The position numbers and the translations under genes were made by a program. The notes below the pieces were generated by a model. That model worked only from the letters and a program-made list of their open reading frames with translations, was not told the origin of the DNA and did no database searches. Below, in pieces: positions 1 to 9,682 of a stretch of 64,000 bases of DNA (position 1 is the stretch's first letter; each line of letters begins with the position of its first letter). The stretch spans positions 62,001-126,000 of the forward strand of contig CBDFHH010000005.1 of NCBI GenBank assembly GCA_965247665.1, in the 5' to 3' direction. Origin of the DNA: CAUZWH01 sp965247665 (GTDB lineage Bacteria > Pseudomonadota > Alphaproteobacteria > SHVV01).

Positions 1-2295
1 TTCGAGCGAGGGCACATGGGAACGCTGATAGTGGAGCGCTTGCGACAGAAACTCATCGATCGGATCGTTCGCCTGCGGGCCGAGACGCTCAACCAGCTTG
101 CGCCGACCGCCCTCGGCGATGAGCGCGCTGGCAAAGAATTCGTAGGGGGCGACCTGATCGGCCCGGGCCAAGTATGCGGCAAGTTTGCCATGCGCTTCCG
201 CAAACAGGAGATCCTCGCGCGCTCGCTCGACCAGGGTTGGCCACAAGCGCCGGCTTCGACCGTAAGCCAGGTCGAACAGCATTTCCTCGGTGAACTCGAT
301 CAACGGTGACTTCAGCAACTCGGCGAGCGTGAGATCGTCGTCCGGCAACAGAACAAAACGTCCCAACGCGATGAGATCTCGAACCGCCAGCTGATCGGTC
401 AGCACCATGCGATCGATGCCGGCGACGGGCAGGTCGCGCTCCTTGAGGGCGCGGACCAGTTCGACGACGAATCCGGAGCGCCGCTGCACCAACACCAGGA
501 CATCGCCCGGGACGATCGGTCGGTCGCGCGACGACAATCGCTCTCCGCCGTCGCGCCAACGCGCGACCTGCTGGGCGATCTTACGGGCCAGCGCGACGCG
601 CGGGCTGTGATAGTCCCTGCGCTCGACTGGGGGAGACCAGCTATCATCGACATCGTCGACCGGTGCTTCGACCGGCCACAACTCGACCGACCCCGCCTGG
701 CCGCGGCGCGAGGCGACATGTTCGATGGCGGTCCTCTTGAAGAGCAAACCGCTGGCTGCTTCGGCTTGCGCGAATACCCGGTCGACGCAATCGAGAATGA
801 TCGGCGCCGAACGATAGGAGCGCGCCAGCGGCACCGCGTACCAGGCCCTCTCGCTGACCCGCGCACGTCGTTCGAAAAACTGCTGCCAGCGTGCGAACGC
901 CTCGGGGTCGGCGCGCTGGAAGGAGTAAATCGACTGTTTGGGATCGCCGACCGCGAAGATCGTGCGCGTGCTTTCGTGCGCGCCTTCACCGACGAAGAAC
1001 TCTTCAGCCAACGCCGCGATGATCGCCCATTGATCCGGGTTGGTATCCTGCGCCTCGTCGATGAGAATGTGGTCGATGCCGCCGTCGAGCTTGAACAAGA
1101 CCCAGGACGCGGCGCCGCGACGCTGCAGCAGAGCCTGGGTCTTGAGGATCAGGTCGTCGTAGTCGAGCCTTGCGGTGCGCCGCTTGGCCGCCTCGTACTC
1201 GGTTAGCAGCGCGTCACCAAGCCGGAGCAGCGAACAGGTCGCTTCGAACAAATGTGAGGTACGCACCTGTTCGCGCACTTTGGTCAGCCGTTCGGCCTCC
1301 GCCGCCAGGATCTGGTCGGCGCCCGGCGCCGCTTGCCGAGCCTTGCTGTGAATCAAGGTCGCGAAGAGATCGCCACGCCCTTTCTCGGCGAAGAAGGCTT
1401 CGAGATAGATGTTGAAATTGGCGGGCCGGTTGGGCGGATCGGCAAGCCAGTCGGCGATAATCGTTCCGCGCCGTGCGTCTCTCTCACCGCCCAACCGCAA
1501 ACCGGCCGCAGCTTCACGCAAACCGGCTACATCAAACCGAAGGTCGTCGCAGGCGTCGCGCAACAGAGTCTCGGCGTCGACGCCCTGCTCGATCCCCAGG
1601 GTGTTGCCGATGGCCTCGGTTAGACCGCCGAGCCCCCCCATTGCGGCGAACGCATTCTGTAAACGGCCGCGCTCGAGTGACAACTCGGCCATGATCTCGG
1701 CAAACGCGTTTTCGCGAACCCGCTCGCTAACCGCAGCCAGAGCGGCAACCGCATCGCGCTCGGCGCCGCGGCCAAGGGCGGCGAAGGCGGTTTCTTGGGC
1801 GGCGTTGAACAGCTCGGCAGCGCTGCGCTCGTCCATAACCGAGAAATGCGGCGAGACCCCGGCCTCGATCGGAAAGCGCGCGAGCAGCGACTGACAAAAG
1901 GCGTGCAGCGTTTGAATGCGTAAACCGCCGGGCGCGTCGAGCACGGTAGCAAACATCCCGCGCGCGCGCCGCAGCGCTGCCGCATCCGGTTGGATCGCCG
2001 TCAGTACCTCGATATCGTCCGCCAACTCGGCGTCGCTGAGCACCGTCCAGTTGCTGAGGCGCTCGTTGACGCGGTTGGCCATCTCCGCGGCGGCGGCATT
2101 GGTGAAGGTGAGGCACAGAATCCGTGCCGGCTGGCTGCCCTCGAGCAGCAGTCGCAGCACCCGGTCGGTCAAGATGCGTGTTTTGCCGGTGCCGGCGGAA
2201 GCTTCGACCCAAACCGACGCAGCGGGATCTGACGCGCGCTGCTGGTGCGTGCGACGCAACGGCGCGGGCAAGTCGGAATCGGCGACGAGCCGCAC
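1..2295 (-). CDS. addA: AddA, helicase-nuclease subunit (3'-truncated by window edge)
   Basis: ATP-dependent 3'-5' helicase and nuclease subunit of the AddAB double-strand-break resection complex, working with AddB before RecA loading. The frame is open for 765 codons from a GTG at 2295 to position 1, so the C-terminal nuclease domain lies outside. UvrD-type motifs are present: motif I A-S-A-G-T-G-K-T near residue 32-39, L-T-F-T-N-A-A-A motif Ia, motif II I-D-E-A-Q-D near residue 410, and motif III G-D-P-K-Q-S-I-Y near 445. The GTG overlaps the addB stop (TAGTG), implying translational coupling. No ATG is available upstream without entering addB. Confidence 0.95.
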   Translation of the reverse strand, partial: MRLVADSDLPAPLRRTHQQRASDPAASVWVEASAGTGKTRILTDRVLRLLLEGSQPARILCLTFTNAAAAEMANRVNERLSNWTVLSDAELADDIEVLTAIQPDAAALRRARGMFATVLDAPGGLRIQTLHAFCQSLLARFPIEAGVSPHFSVMDERSAAELFNAAQETAFAALGRGAERDAVAALAAVSERVRENAFAEIMAELSLERGRLQNAFAAMGGLGGLTEAIGNTLGIEQGVDAETLLRDACDDLRFDVAGLREAAAGLRLGGERDARRGTIIADWLADPPNRPANFNIYLEAFFAEKGRGDLFATLIHSKARQAAPGADQILAAEAERLTKVREQVRTSHLFEATCSLLRLGDALLTEYEAAKRRTARLDYDDLILKTQALLQRRGAASWVLFKLDGGIDHILIDEAQDTNPDQWAIIAALAEEFFVGEGAHESTRTIFAVGDPKQSIYSFQRADPEAFARWQQFFERRARVSERAWYAVPLARSYRSAPIILDCVDRVFAQAEAASGLLFKRTAIEHVASRRGQAGSVELWPVEAPVDDVDDSWSPPVERRDYHSPRVALARKIAQQVARWRDGGERLSSRDRPIVPGDVLVLVQRRSGFVVELVRALKERDLPVAGIDRMVLTDQLAVRDLIALGRFVLLPDDDLTLAELLKSPLIEFTEEMLFDLAYGRSRRLWPTLVERAREDLLFAEAHGKLAAYLARADQVAPYEFFASALIAEGGRRKLVERLGPQANDPIDEFLSQALHYQRSHVPSLE

Positions 2296-5279
2296 TACCA
2301 GGTGTCCTCGGGTGCAGATGCGGACCATTCGGCGACTCGCGCGAGATGGTCGTAATCGGAAAACCGCGGTGCGACTGAAGGTCGCGGCCGCGAGAGATAG
2401 GGCGTGTCGTGCCGGCTGAACGCGGCGACCAGCGAGCGCAGCCGTGCTTCCGTCGCAGCAACGAGATCGTCGACACCATCGGCTACCGGCCGCTCCTCGC
2501 CCGCTTGCTCGGCTCCGGTCAGGCGCCAATAGCTGAGTTCGCCGACAATACCGGGATCGACACCCCTAAAACCACCGGCCTTGGCGATCATGGCTTCAAG
2601 GGGGAGTTGCGGAGACCAACCGCCATGGATCTGTTTGGGCGTCGGTACCAACCCGGTTTTATAGTCGATGATGGCAAGCGATCCGTCGGCGCGGCGATCG
2701 ATGCGATCGGCCACGGCAGTAACTGTGAAACGCGCCCCCTGCACGGTCAGTGAGAGTTCGCCGACAATCTCCGATCCCAGCGTAGTGATGCGGTCGCGTC
2801 GCGTCCGTTCACGGTCGACGAACCAGCGTGCGATACGCCCGAAGCGTGGCCACCAAAACGCCGCGACACCGGGGCGAATGCGTCCTTCCGCGAGCGCTTC
2901 CTGGCCGATTGCCAGGAGCCGTTCGACCGCGTCGTCGGGCAGCGCGCCCGGATAGGCCGCCACGAAACGATCGAGCACCTTGTGGATGACGATACCTCGA
3001 CCGGCCGCATCGGGCGGCGCGTCGACGCGGTCCAGCTTGCGCAGGCGCAAGATCTCGCGGGCGTAAACGGCATAGGGATCGCGCATCCAAGATTCAACTC
3101 GCGTCACCGACATCTTCCGCGGCCGCGCCGCCAGCGGCGGCCTCGGTGTCGGCGCAGGCCGCGCCTCGACACGAGCGGGCTGGTCGACGCGTGCGGCCCA
3201 TTGTTGGACCCGGCTTTGCATCGTCGGTCCCCAGGCGACGTTGGCGCCCTTGGCGAGGGTCGACAATCGAAGCAGCCAGCGCGCCGGCACGGTCGGCGTT
3301 CCGCCAACCTTGGTCGCGCGGCTGAACACGACGCGTGGCACCGCCGCCGCTTGACAAAAATCGTGGGCCGACTGGCCGATGCGCCGCTCCGGCGATGACA
3401 GCCCCAACGCGGCGCGCATCTGCCGGCTCAACCACGGATCCGGCGCCGGCTCAGGCGGCCAGGTGCCTTCGTTGAGACCGCCGAGAATGACGAGATCGGG
3501 CGACTGCAGGCGCGCCTCGAGCGTGCCCAGGATTGCCAAGCGCGGATGGCGCCCCCAGCTCGGGCGCACCACACGGCCCCGCATCAACGACTCGAACAAG
3601 CCGGGATACGAGCGTCCCGGAATTTCGGGCAGCGCGTCGCAACCGGTCCGGATATCGTCTAGCAGGATGGCGGCCGCCTCACCCGCATCGCCCTGCCACA
3701 GACGATCGCCTCCGGTCTCGTCGTCGGCGCTCGCGAGCCACTCGGCAAAGTCGAGATGGGCCACCACCAACTCGGCGAGGGAAACGGTCGCAGCGGCAAC
3801 GCCATCAACGAACGTGGCGGCGTGCGCCGCCAGGCGATCGAGCCACGCCAACAGGTTGCCGGTCGGTTCGTCGGCAAGGTCGGCGGCCGTCACGGCGGCC
3901 CGCAGGCCCGCGAAGCCGGGTGCGGGGCGTGGCCCGCGCAACACCTCGCGTTCGAGCAACCGCGCCTGGCGCCGAAAAGTCGCGGGCGTCAGACCGCCCG
4001 CGGCAAGCGGGTGCTTGAGCAGAGCCAACAACGTCACCGGCACCACGTTCGAACCGGCGAGTTCGGCGCCAAGCCTAAGAAACGTGCCCACCGGCGTATC
4101 CCGCAATGGGGTACCCGCGGAATCGTCGATCGCAATTCCCCAACGCTGTAATTCGGCCGCAACCCGGCGCGCCAATGATCGGTCCGGCGTGATCAGAGCC
4201 GCGGTGCGTTCGGGCTGTTCGAGAGTTTCGCGCATCATCAGGGCGATCGACTGGGCTTCGACCTGCGGCGTTGGGTGATCGAGCCACGCGAGTCCAGCGA
4301 AACCAGAACCATCGAGTTCGACCGTTTCGCCGACTGCAAAGTCGGCGGGCCGCGTGGCGGCGCGCAGGACCGCTTCACGCGCCGGCCTGGCCGCGCCCGT
4401 GAGATGAGGCCAGACCCGCACATCTTCCCGGCGAACGCCGATCCGGGAGAGCAACTGCTTCATTCCTTGTTGTGGATGGGTCGGCGCGATCGCCTGCCAG
4501 CTGTCATCGTCCAGTTCGGTATCGAGGCCCGGCAGAATGACTGCGCCCTTCGGCAGCCGAGCGATCAAGCCAAGCAATTCAGCGGTCGCGGGAATGCTCC
4601 CGGTCGAACCGGCGGCGATGACCGGCGTGTGCAGGGGATACCGCCGCCACGCCGCGACCAGTTCGGCGAAGCTGCGATTGCGCCGTTCGGCACGGTCGAT
4701 CAGCCGCGCTTCGGCCAGGATTCCGGGCCAATGATCGGTGATGATCGCCAGAAAATCCAGCGTTTCCTGCCAATGGATCGCGAGGTCGGCCGGCGCCAGC
4801 TGCGCCATTTCGTCCAAACCGCGTTGTTCGGTCTGGACCTGATCGAGCAAGAAGGCGAGATCGTCGGCGAGCTCGGCAGCCTGGCCCGGTTCGATCGCCG
4901 GCACGGAGGTGTCACCGCGCCGCTTGCGATCGAACGCCAGCACCAGTCGCGTCAGCAGTAGTTTGCGGCGTATCGTGTCGATCGCAGGCGGCAGCGATGC
5001 GGGCGCCGATACCGTCCCGGCCGCGATCTCGCCGAGGAGCGTCTCATCTTCTTCGACATCGCCCAGCGCCTGCATGCGCGGAAGGATCAGCGCGTCGCCG
5101 TCGGCGACGCGCAGGAAAGCGTCGCATAGGGCGCGGCAAGCGCGTCGCGTCGGCAGCAATACCCTGGTGTCGGCGAGGCCAAGGGGTGCGGCCGACGCGC
5201 CCTCGAGGATGCCCCGAGCCAAGACATCGAGAAAAGGCTCGCCGGCGGGAACCGTATAGACCGAGGCGTCGTCGCTCAT
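2295..5279 (-). CDS. addB: AddB, helicase-nuclease partner subunit
   Basis: Second subunit of AddAB: Chi/DNA binding through a helicase-like fold plus a C-terminal PD-(D/E)XK nuclease. 994 residues, the usual size for the alphaproteobacterial form. Near residue 870 the motif I-I-D-Y-K-T-G gives the catalytic D-x-K. The typical segment 'WMRDPYAVYAREIL' precedes the nuclease domain. I see no four-cysteine set for the Fe-S cluster known in Firmicutes AddB, so this one probably lacks it. It starts 6 bp after murU and is coupled to addA by a 1-bp stop/start overlap. Confidence 0.95.
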   Translation of the reverse strand: MSDDASVYTVPAGEPFLDVLARGILEGASAAPLGLADTRVLLPTRRACRALCDAFLRVADGDALILPRMQALGDVEEDETLLGEIAAGTVSAPASLPPAIDTIRRKLLLTRLVLAFDRKRRGDTSVPAIEPGQAAELADDLAFLLDQVQTEQRGLDEMAQLAPADLAIHWQETLDFLAIITDHWPGILAEARLIDRAERRNRSFAELVAAWRRYPLHTPVIAAGSTGSIPATAELLGLIARLPKGAVILPGLDTELDDDSWQAIAPTHPQQGMKQLLSRIGVRREDVRVWPHLTGAARPAREAVLRAATRPADFAVGETVELDGSGFAGLAWLDHPTPQVEAQSIALMMRETLEQPERTAALITPDRSLARRVAAELQRWGIAIDDSAGTPLRDTPVGTFLRLGAELAGSNVVPVTLLALLKHPLAAGGLTPATFRRQARLLEREVLRGPRPAPGFAGLRAAVTAADLADEPTGNLLAWLDRLAAHAATFVDGVAAATVSLAELVVAHLDFAEWLASADDETGGDRLWQGDAGEAAAILLDDIRTGCDALPEIPGRSYPGLFESLMRGRVVRPSWGRHPRLAILGTLEARLQSPDLVILGGLNEGTWPPEPAPDPWLSRQMRAALGLSSPERRIGQSAHDFCQAAAVPRVVFSRATKVGGTPTVPARWLLRLSTLAKGANVAWGPTMQSRVQQWAARVDQPARVEARPAPTPRPPLAARPRKMSVTRVESWMRDPYAVYAREILRLRKLDRVDAPPDAAGRGIVIHKVLDRFVAAYPGALPDDAVERLLAIGQEALAEGRIRPGVAAFWWPRFGRIARWFVDRERTRRDRITTLGSEIVGELSLTVQGARFTVTAVADRIDRRADGSLAIIDYKTGLVPTPKQIHGGWSPQLPLEAMIAKAGGFRGVDPGIVGELSYWRLTGAEQAGEERPVADGVDDLVAATEARLRSLVAAFSRHDTPYLSRPRPSVAPRFSDYDHLARVAEWSASAPEDTW

Positions 5280-5285
5280 CCGCGG

Positions 5286-6026
5286 CTACAGGCCGGTGAG
5301 TGTCGCTTCGGCCGCGCTCAAGCCGGCGGGAGTGCCGACATGTAGCCACAACCCGTCGTGGCGCAGCCCATACAACCGGCCCGCTTCGATAGCGCGATCG
5401 TAGAGCAGGTTCAGCGAAAACGCGCCGGCCGGGCAGGCCGTGAACAAACGGGGATGGAGAAACTGGACCCCGGAATGGACATAGGGTGCGACTTCGCGCT
5501 CACCGCGACGGCGCAACAACCCGCCGCCATCCATCATGAAATCGCCGACCCCAGAGTAACCGAGCGCGCGCGGGCCGAGCTGGAGCAGCAGCAGCGCATC
5601 CATCGCGTTTCCGTCCCAACGCTCGGCCAAGCGCTGCAGGGTGTTAGCCACCCCGTCGAGCCACACCACATCGCCGTTCACGGCGTAGAAGCAATCCTCG
5701 CCCAGCGAGGGCAGCGCCTTGGCGATACCGCCACCGGTATCCAGTAGTTGGTCGCGCTCGTCGCTGATGCGAATCTCGATCCGGTTTCGCTCCGACAGGT
5801 GGGCGATGAGCTGCTCGGCATGGTGATGGGCATTGACCACGACCAGCTCGATGCCGGCTTCGTGCAATCGTTCCAGCGTGTGGTCGATCAGGGGACGCCC
5901 GTTGAGCGGGACCAGTACTTTGGGCCGCTGGTCGGTGAGGGGGCGCATCCGGGTGCCCAGTCCCGCCGCCAGGATCATGGCCGTCGTCGGACGCGAGGCG
6001 GCACGCATCGGCTTTCGAGGTGTCAA
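5286..6026 (-). CDS. murU: N-acetylmuramate-1-phosphate uridylyltransferase MurU
   Basis: Nucleotidyltransferase of the sugar-phosphate type, 246 residues. The N-terminus has the signature L-A-A-G-L-G-T-R-M-R-P (about residues 19-29) followed by K-V-L-V-P-L. In the recycling pathway known from Pseudomonas and many alphaproteobacteria, MurU makes UDP-MurNAc from MurNAc-1-P supplied by AmgK, bypassing the fosfomycin-sensitive de novo route. The ATGA overlap with amgK upstream supports the pairing. From sequence alone a generic mannose-1-phosphate guanylyltransferase-like label would also fit; the context decides. Confidence 0.85.
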   Translation of the reverse strand: MTPRKPMRAASRPTTAMILAAGLGTRMRPLTDQRPKVLVPLNGRPLIDHTLERLHEAGIELVVVNAHHHAEQLIAHLSERNRIEIRISDERDQLLDTGGGIAKALPSLGEDCFYAVNGDVVWLDGVANTLQRLAERWDGNAMDALLLLQLGPRALGYSGVGDFMMDGGGLLRRRGEREVAPYVHSGVQFLHPRLFTACPAGAFSLNLLYDRAIEAGRLYGLRHDGLWLHVGTPAGLSAAEATLTGL

Positions 6027-7036
6027 AACCCACGCACCCTCTTGGCCCTTACTTCTTCCGGCGCGCGCAACTCAGCCGGCGCATGACGGTCGTACCACGC
6101 GCGCAATGGGGCGAGCGCGGGATGGGCGAAATCCCGTTCGAGGTAGTGCCACACCCGGGGGATCATGTCGAGATAGCCGGGCTTGCCGTCGCGCACTGCA
6201 AGACGTGTAAAAATGCCGATGATTTTCGTGTTGCGCTGTGCGCCGAGGATCGCGTAGGCCGCTTTGAAATCTTCGGAATCTCGGTCGGTTGCGGCGACGT
6301 ATCTGGCAAACATGGTGTCGGCGAGATCGGCATCAACGTCGAGGCGGGCATCCTCGAGCAGCGAGACCAGATCGTAGGCCCGATGGCCGACCACCGCATC
6401 CTGGAAGTCGAGCAGCCCGAGCCGGGCCAGGCCTTGGCGCCGCCCAAGCCACATTAGATTGTCGGCGTGGTAGTCGAGCAACACCAGCACGTCGCGCACG
6501 GCGATATAGGGCGCGAGAGCTGCACGCCACAGATCATCGAACCCCGCTCGAGCAGAAGGTGTCGGCGCGGCGTCGATGCCCGGAAGATACCAGTCGACGA
6601 ACAGGCTCACTTCCGCGGTCAGCAACGCCGCGTCATAGGGCGGTGTGTCCGGCGGCGGTGCCCGCGCATGGAGGTCGGCGAGCAAATCGACGGCAAGTTC
6701 GTAGTGCCCCCGCTCGATGCGACCGGCGGCGGCCAGCGTCGATAGTTTCTCGTCGCCGAGATCCTCGAGCAAGAGGAAGCCGCGTTCGTAATCGCTTGCC
6801 AGAATCCGCGGGGCGCTGTAGCCGGCACTCTGCAGATAGTCGGCGACGGCCACGAAGCAACCGATATCCTCCCGGTCCGGGGGAGCGTCCATCAGCACGG
6901 CGGTACCGCCGGACGAGGAAACCCGCCAGTAGCGGCGAAACGAGGCATCGTCGGCAAGCGATGCCGGCGCAGCGTGGTCGAATCCATGCCGGCCAAGAAA
7001 CGCCGCCATCCCTCTTTGGCGCTCGGGAACCGTCAT
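6023..7036 (-). CDS. amgK: Anomeric N-acetylmuramate/N-acetylglucosamine kinase AmgK
   Basis: Phosphotransferase of the aminoglycoside-kinase fold, 337 residues, predicted to phosphorylate MurNAc and GlcNAc at C1 for MurU. The catalytic loop reads D-Y-H-A-D-N-L (Brenner-type) and the metal loop L-D-F-Q-D follows. I start at the ATG at 7036, which overlaps the tsaE stop as ATGA. A longer frame open to 7192 only adds an Arg-rich stretch antisense-like in composition and lying inside tsaE. It is also ATGA-coupled to murU. Confidence 0.85.
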   Translation of the reverse strand: MTVPERQRGMAAFLGRHGFDHAAPASLADDASFRRYWRVSSSGGTAVLMDAPPDREDIGCFVAVADYLQSAGYSAPRILASDYERGFLLLEDLGDEKLSTLAAAGRIERGHYELAVDLLADLHARAPPPDTPPYDAALLTAEVSLFVDWYLPGIDAAPTPSARAGFDDLWRAALAPYIAVRDVLVLLDYHADNLMWLGRRQGLARLGLLDFQDAVVGHRAYDLVSLLEDARLDVDADLADTMFARYVAATDRDSEDFKAAYAILGAQRNTKIIGIFTRLAVRDGKPGYLDMIPRVWHYLERDFAHPALAPLRAWYDRHAPAELRAPEEVRAKRVRGF

Positions 7037-7536
7037 GTGGGCTCGTCCGAGCTGCCAACGTCCGCCAGCCTGATTCGCCAGCAATCGTGGCCGACAAGAC
7101 GCGCGCGACGCGCGCCCTCGCTCCCGGCAACGAACGCGAGCTCGATATCGAGCCGCTCGCCAGGCAGTCGTGCCTCGATTCGATCGGGCCACTCGATCAG
7201 GCTGATCCCCTCGGCGAAAGCCTCCTCGACGCCAAGCTCGAACGCTTCGTCGGCATTCGCGATGCGGTAGAAATCGAAATGCCAGATCGTCGGCCCATCC
7301 GTGGGATAGAGTTGAACGAGGGTGAAGGTCGGGCTCGGTACCTCATCGCGGACGCCACGAGCATGGATGAAAAATCGCGCAAACGTCGTTTTCCCTGTTC
7401 CGAGATCACCAGCGAGCGTGATCACGTCGCCGCGCTCGCTACGCTCGGCGATTTTTGCCGCCAGGCATTCCGTCGCGGCGAGGTCTGCAAGGACAATTTC
7501 GGTTGACACGCAGGGTCCGCCTACCGACATCGACAT
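7033..7536 (-). CDS. tsaE: TsaE, ATPase for tRNA t6A modification
   Basis: P-loop ATPase that drives the TsaB/TsaD/TsaE cycle making N6-threonylcarbamoyladenosine at position 37 of ANN-decoding tRNAs. It has Walker A G-D-L-G-T-G-K-T-T and the family segments S-P-T-F-T-L-V and W-H-F-D-F-Y-R. The frame is open to an ATG at 7596, but family length (about 155) favours the M-S-M-S start at 7536 or 7530. First gene of the tsaE-amgK-murU-addB-addA run, divergent from the ferredoxin reductase gene across a short spacer. Confidence 0.93.
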   Translation of the reverse strand: MSMSVGGPCVSTEIVLADLAATECLAAKIAERSERGDVITLAGDLGTGKTTFARFFIHARGVRDEVPSPTFTLVQLYPTDGPTIWHFDFYRIANADEAFELGVEEAFAEGISLIEWPDRIEARLPGERLDIELAFVAGSEGARRARLVGHDCWRIRLADVGSSDEPT

Positions 7537-7645
7537 ACCCGTTTGTATCGCAAAGGACCGATACTGCGGATCAAAATACGACGCTCTGGAAATCACCTCG
7601 GTCGTGCACCAGCTTTGTCACTGACAGCGGCGACGCATCGACACG

Positions 7646-8677
7646 ATGAATGAACGCGTAATCACCGACGTTACGATTATCGGTGCGGGCCCGGTCGGCC
7701 TGTTCGCGGTTTTCGAGATGGGCATGTTGGGTATGCATTGCCACCTCGTCGACGTGCTCGACGAAGCCGGCGGTCAGTGTGCGGCGCTGTACCCGGAAAA
7801 ACCGATCTACGACATTCCAGGCTATCCCGAGATCGCCGCCGGTGATCTGATCGACCGCCTGTGCGATCAGATCGCTCCGTTCCGTCCGACCTACCATTTC
7901 GGCCAGCAGGTGGTTGCGGTCGCACCGAGCGGGGGCAGCCGCTGGCAAGTGACGACCTCATCGGGCCTGATGATCGAGGCGGTTGCCATCATCATTGCCG
8001 CCGGGGTCGGAGCGTTCGGTGCCAACCGGCCACCGCTCGACCGGCTCGATGAGTTCGAGGAGACCCGCAGCGTTCGCTATGCGGTGCGACGCGCGCAAGA
8101 CCTGGCTGACAAACGGGTGGTGATCGCCGGCGGGGGTGATTCCGCGGTCGATTGGGCGCTAGCCCTGGCCAATATCGCGGCGCGCGTGACCGTCGTCCAT
8201 CGCCGCGACAAGTTTCGCGCCGCCCCGGAGAGTGAGCGACGCTTGCACCGACTCGCCGATGCCGGCGCGATCGATCTGGCGATACCGTATCAACTGGCCG
8301 CGCTCGACGGTGAAGATGGCGCGCTCGAGGCAGTCGACATCGTATCGCTCGACGGCGAAATGCGGCGCATCGCCGCAGACGTCCTGCTGCCCTTCTTCGG
8401 GTTGGCGATGAAGCTCGGACCGATCGCCGAATGGGGCCTCAATCTCGAGAGGAATCGCATCCGCGTCGATCCGGCGACCGCCGCGACCAATCGCTCGGGA
8501 CTCTATGCGATCGGCGACATCGCCACCTATCCGGGCAAACTCAAACTGATCCTAACCGGCTTCTCAGAGGCCGCCATGGCGGCGCGCGCGATTTACCCCC
8601 TTGTGTTCCCGGATCGCGAGCTTCACTTCGAGTATTCGACGCTGACCGGCATCCCCACGCGCGACGGGACGAGCTAG
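7646..8677 (+). CDS. Ferredoxin/flavodoxin-NADP+ reductase, thioredoxin-reductase-like type
   Basis: FAD-dependent reductase of 343 residues exchanging electrons between NADPH and ferredoxin. The FAD loop is G-A-G-P-V-G near residue 12 and the NADPH loop G-G-G-D-S-A-V-D near 168. It lacks the C-x-x-C redox pair of true thioredoxin reductases, which separates this TrxR-like FNR class (YumC/Rhodopseudomonas FNR type). The C-terminal I-G-D-I-A motif and the Y-P-G-K-L-K-L-I-L-T-G-F segment are typical. Single gene, converging with rapZ. Confidence 0.9.
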   Translation: MNERVITDVTIIGAGPVGLFAVFEMGMLGMHCHLVDVLDEAGGQCAALYPEKPIYDIPGYPEIAAGDLIDRLCDQIAPFRPTYHFGQQVVAVAPSGGSRWQVTTSSGLMIEAVAIIIAAGVGAFGANRPPLDRLDEFEETRSVRYAVRRAQDLADKRVVIAGGGDSAVDWALALANIAARVTVVHRRDKFRAAPESERRLHRLADAGAIDLAIPYQLAALDGEDGALEAVDIVSLDGEMRRIAADVLLPFFGLAMKLGPIAEWGLNLERNRIRVDPATAATNRSGLYAIGDIATYPGKLKLILTGFSEAAMAARAIYPLVFPDRELHFEYSTLTGIPTRDGTS

Positions 8678-8731
8678 GGCGAGTTTCGAACATATTGACC
8701 GGGTCGGATCGGTCCGGCAGATCCTCGCGCG

Positions 8732-9670
8732 TCAGACGCGCAAATTCTCTCGGCCGTCATCTTCGCCGCCGTCATCTCCGTCGACGGGTGGCGCATCGCC
8801 GTCAAGGTCACGGTGGCGCAGCGTGACCGCGCGACCCTCCACGGCGATCAGCTCGGCGATCAGCTCGGCGACATGAACCGAGCGGTGACGACCGCCGGTG
8901 CAGCCGACGGCGATTGTGAGGTAGGTCTTTCCCTCGCGCTCGTAGTGCGGCAATAGCGTACGCAGGAACGTCGAAAGCTGGTCGATAAACGGTTGAAAGG
9001 CGGGATCGTTGCGGATGTAATCCGCGACCGGCGCATCGCGCCCGGTGAGCGGTCGCAACCTTTCTTCGTAATGCGGATTGGCGAGAAAACGGACATCGAA
9101 CACCAGGTCGGCTTCCCGCGGCAGGCCGCGACGATAGGCGAAGGAGGTTACCGAAAGGGTGAGTTCGGAACCGACTTCGAGGCGGAAGTGTCCGTTCAGA
9201 AAGTCGCGTAACGCCGGCAGACTGAGGTTCGAAGTGTCGACCAGGAGGTCGGCGCGGTCGCGCAGCGGAGCGAGCAACTCGCGCTCGTGACGAATACCGT
9301 CCATCAGCGGCCGGTCTTCAGCCAGGGGATGGCGGCGACGGGTCTCGGTAAAGCGCTGGCGCAGCACCTGATCGTCGCAATCGAAGAACACCACCTTGAG
9401 CTCGATATCCTCGCGCTGGCGCAGCGGCTTGAGCATGTCGCGGAACGCACCTTCACGAAAGCCGCGGCTGCGGATATCGACGTCGATCGCCAGCGGTCGT
9501 TTCTTCTCCTCGGCATCGGCGTCGCCGCGATATAGGAGCCGCCCCAGCAGTGACGTCGGCAGGTTATGTATCGCTTCGTAGCCGAGATCTTCGAGGATGC
9601 GGAGCCCGCTCGAACGACCCGCGCCCGACATGCCGGTGACGAGGACGACACGCTGAGCCTGTCGGATCAT
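8732..9670 (-). CDS. rapZ: RapZ/YvcJ-family nucleotide-binding RNase adapter
   Basis: P-loop protein of 312 residues. Walker A reads G-M-S-G-A-G-R-S-S, with Arg in place of the usual Lys. The C-terminal half contains G-C-T-G-G-R-H-R-S-V, diagnostic of the family. In E. coli RapZ controls glmS through sRNA decay; in alphaproteobacteria the target is not established. The last 25 residues are unusually acidic and low in complexity. It follows chvG by 12 bp, so is probably in the chvIG operon. The hprK and PTS genes common at this locus in relatives are absent. Confidence 0.92.
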   Translation of the reverse strand: MIRQAQRVVLVTGMSGAGRSSGLRILEDLGYEAIHNLPTSLLGRLLYRGDADAEEKKRPLAIDVDIRSRGFREGAFRDMLKPLRQREDIELKVVFFDCDDQVLRQRFTETRRRHPLAEDRPLMDGIRHERELLAPLRDRADLLVDTSNLSLPALRDFLNGHFRLEVGSELTLSVTSFAYRRGLPREADLVFDVRFLANPHYEERLRPLTGRDAPVADYIRNDPAFQPFIDQLSTFLRTLLPHYEREGKTYLTIAVGCTGGRHRSVHVAELIAELIAVEGRAVTLRHRDLDGDAPPVDGDDGGEDDGRENLRV

Positions 9671-9682
9671 GGCGTTCGCAAA

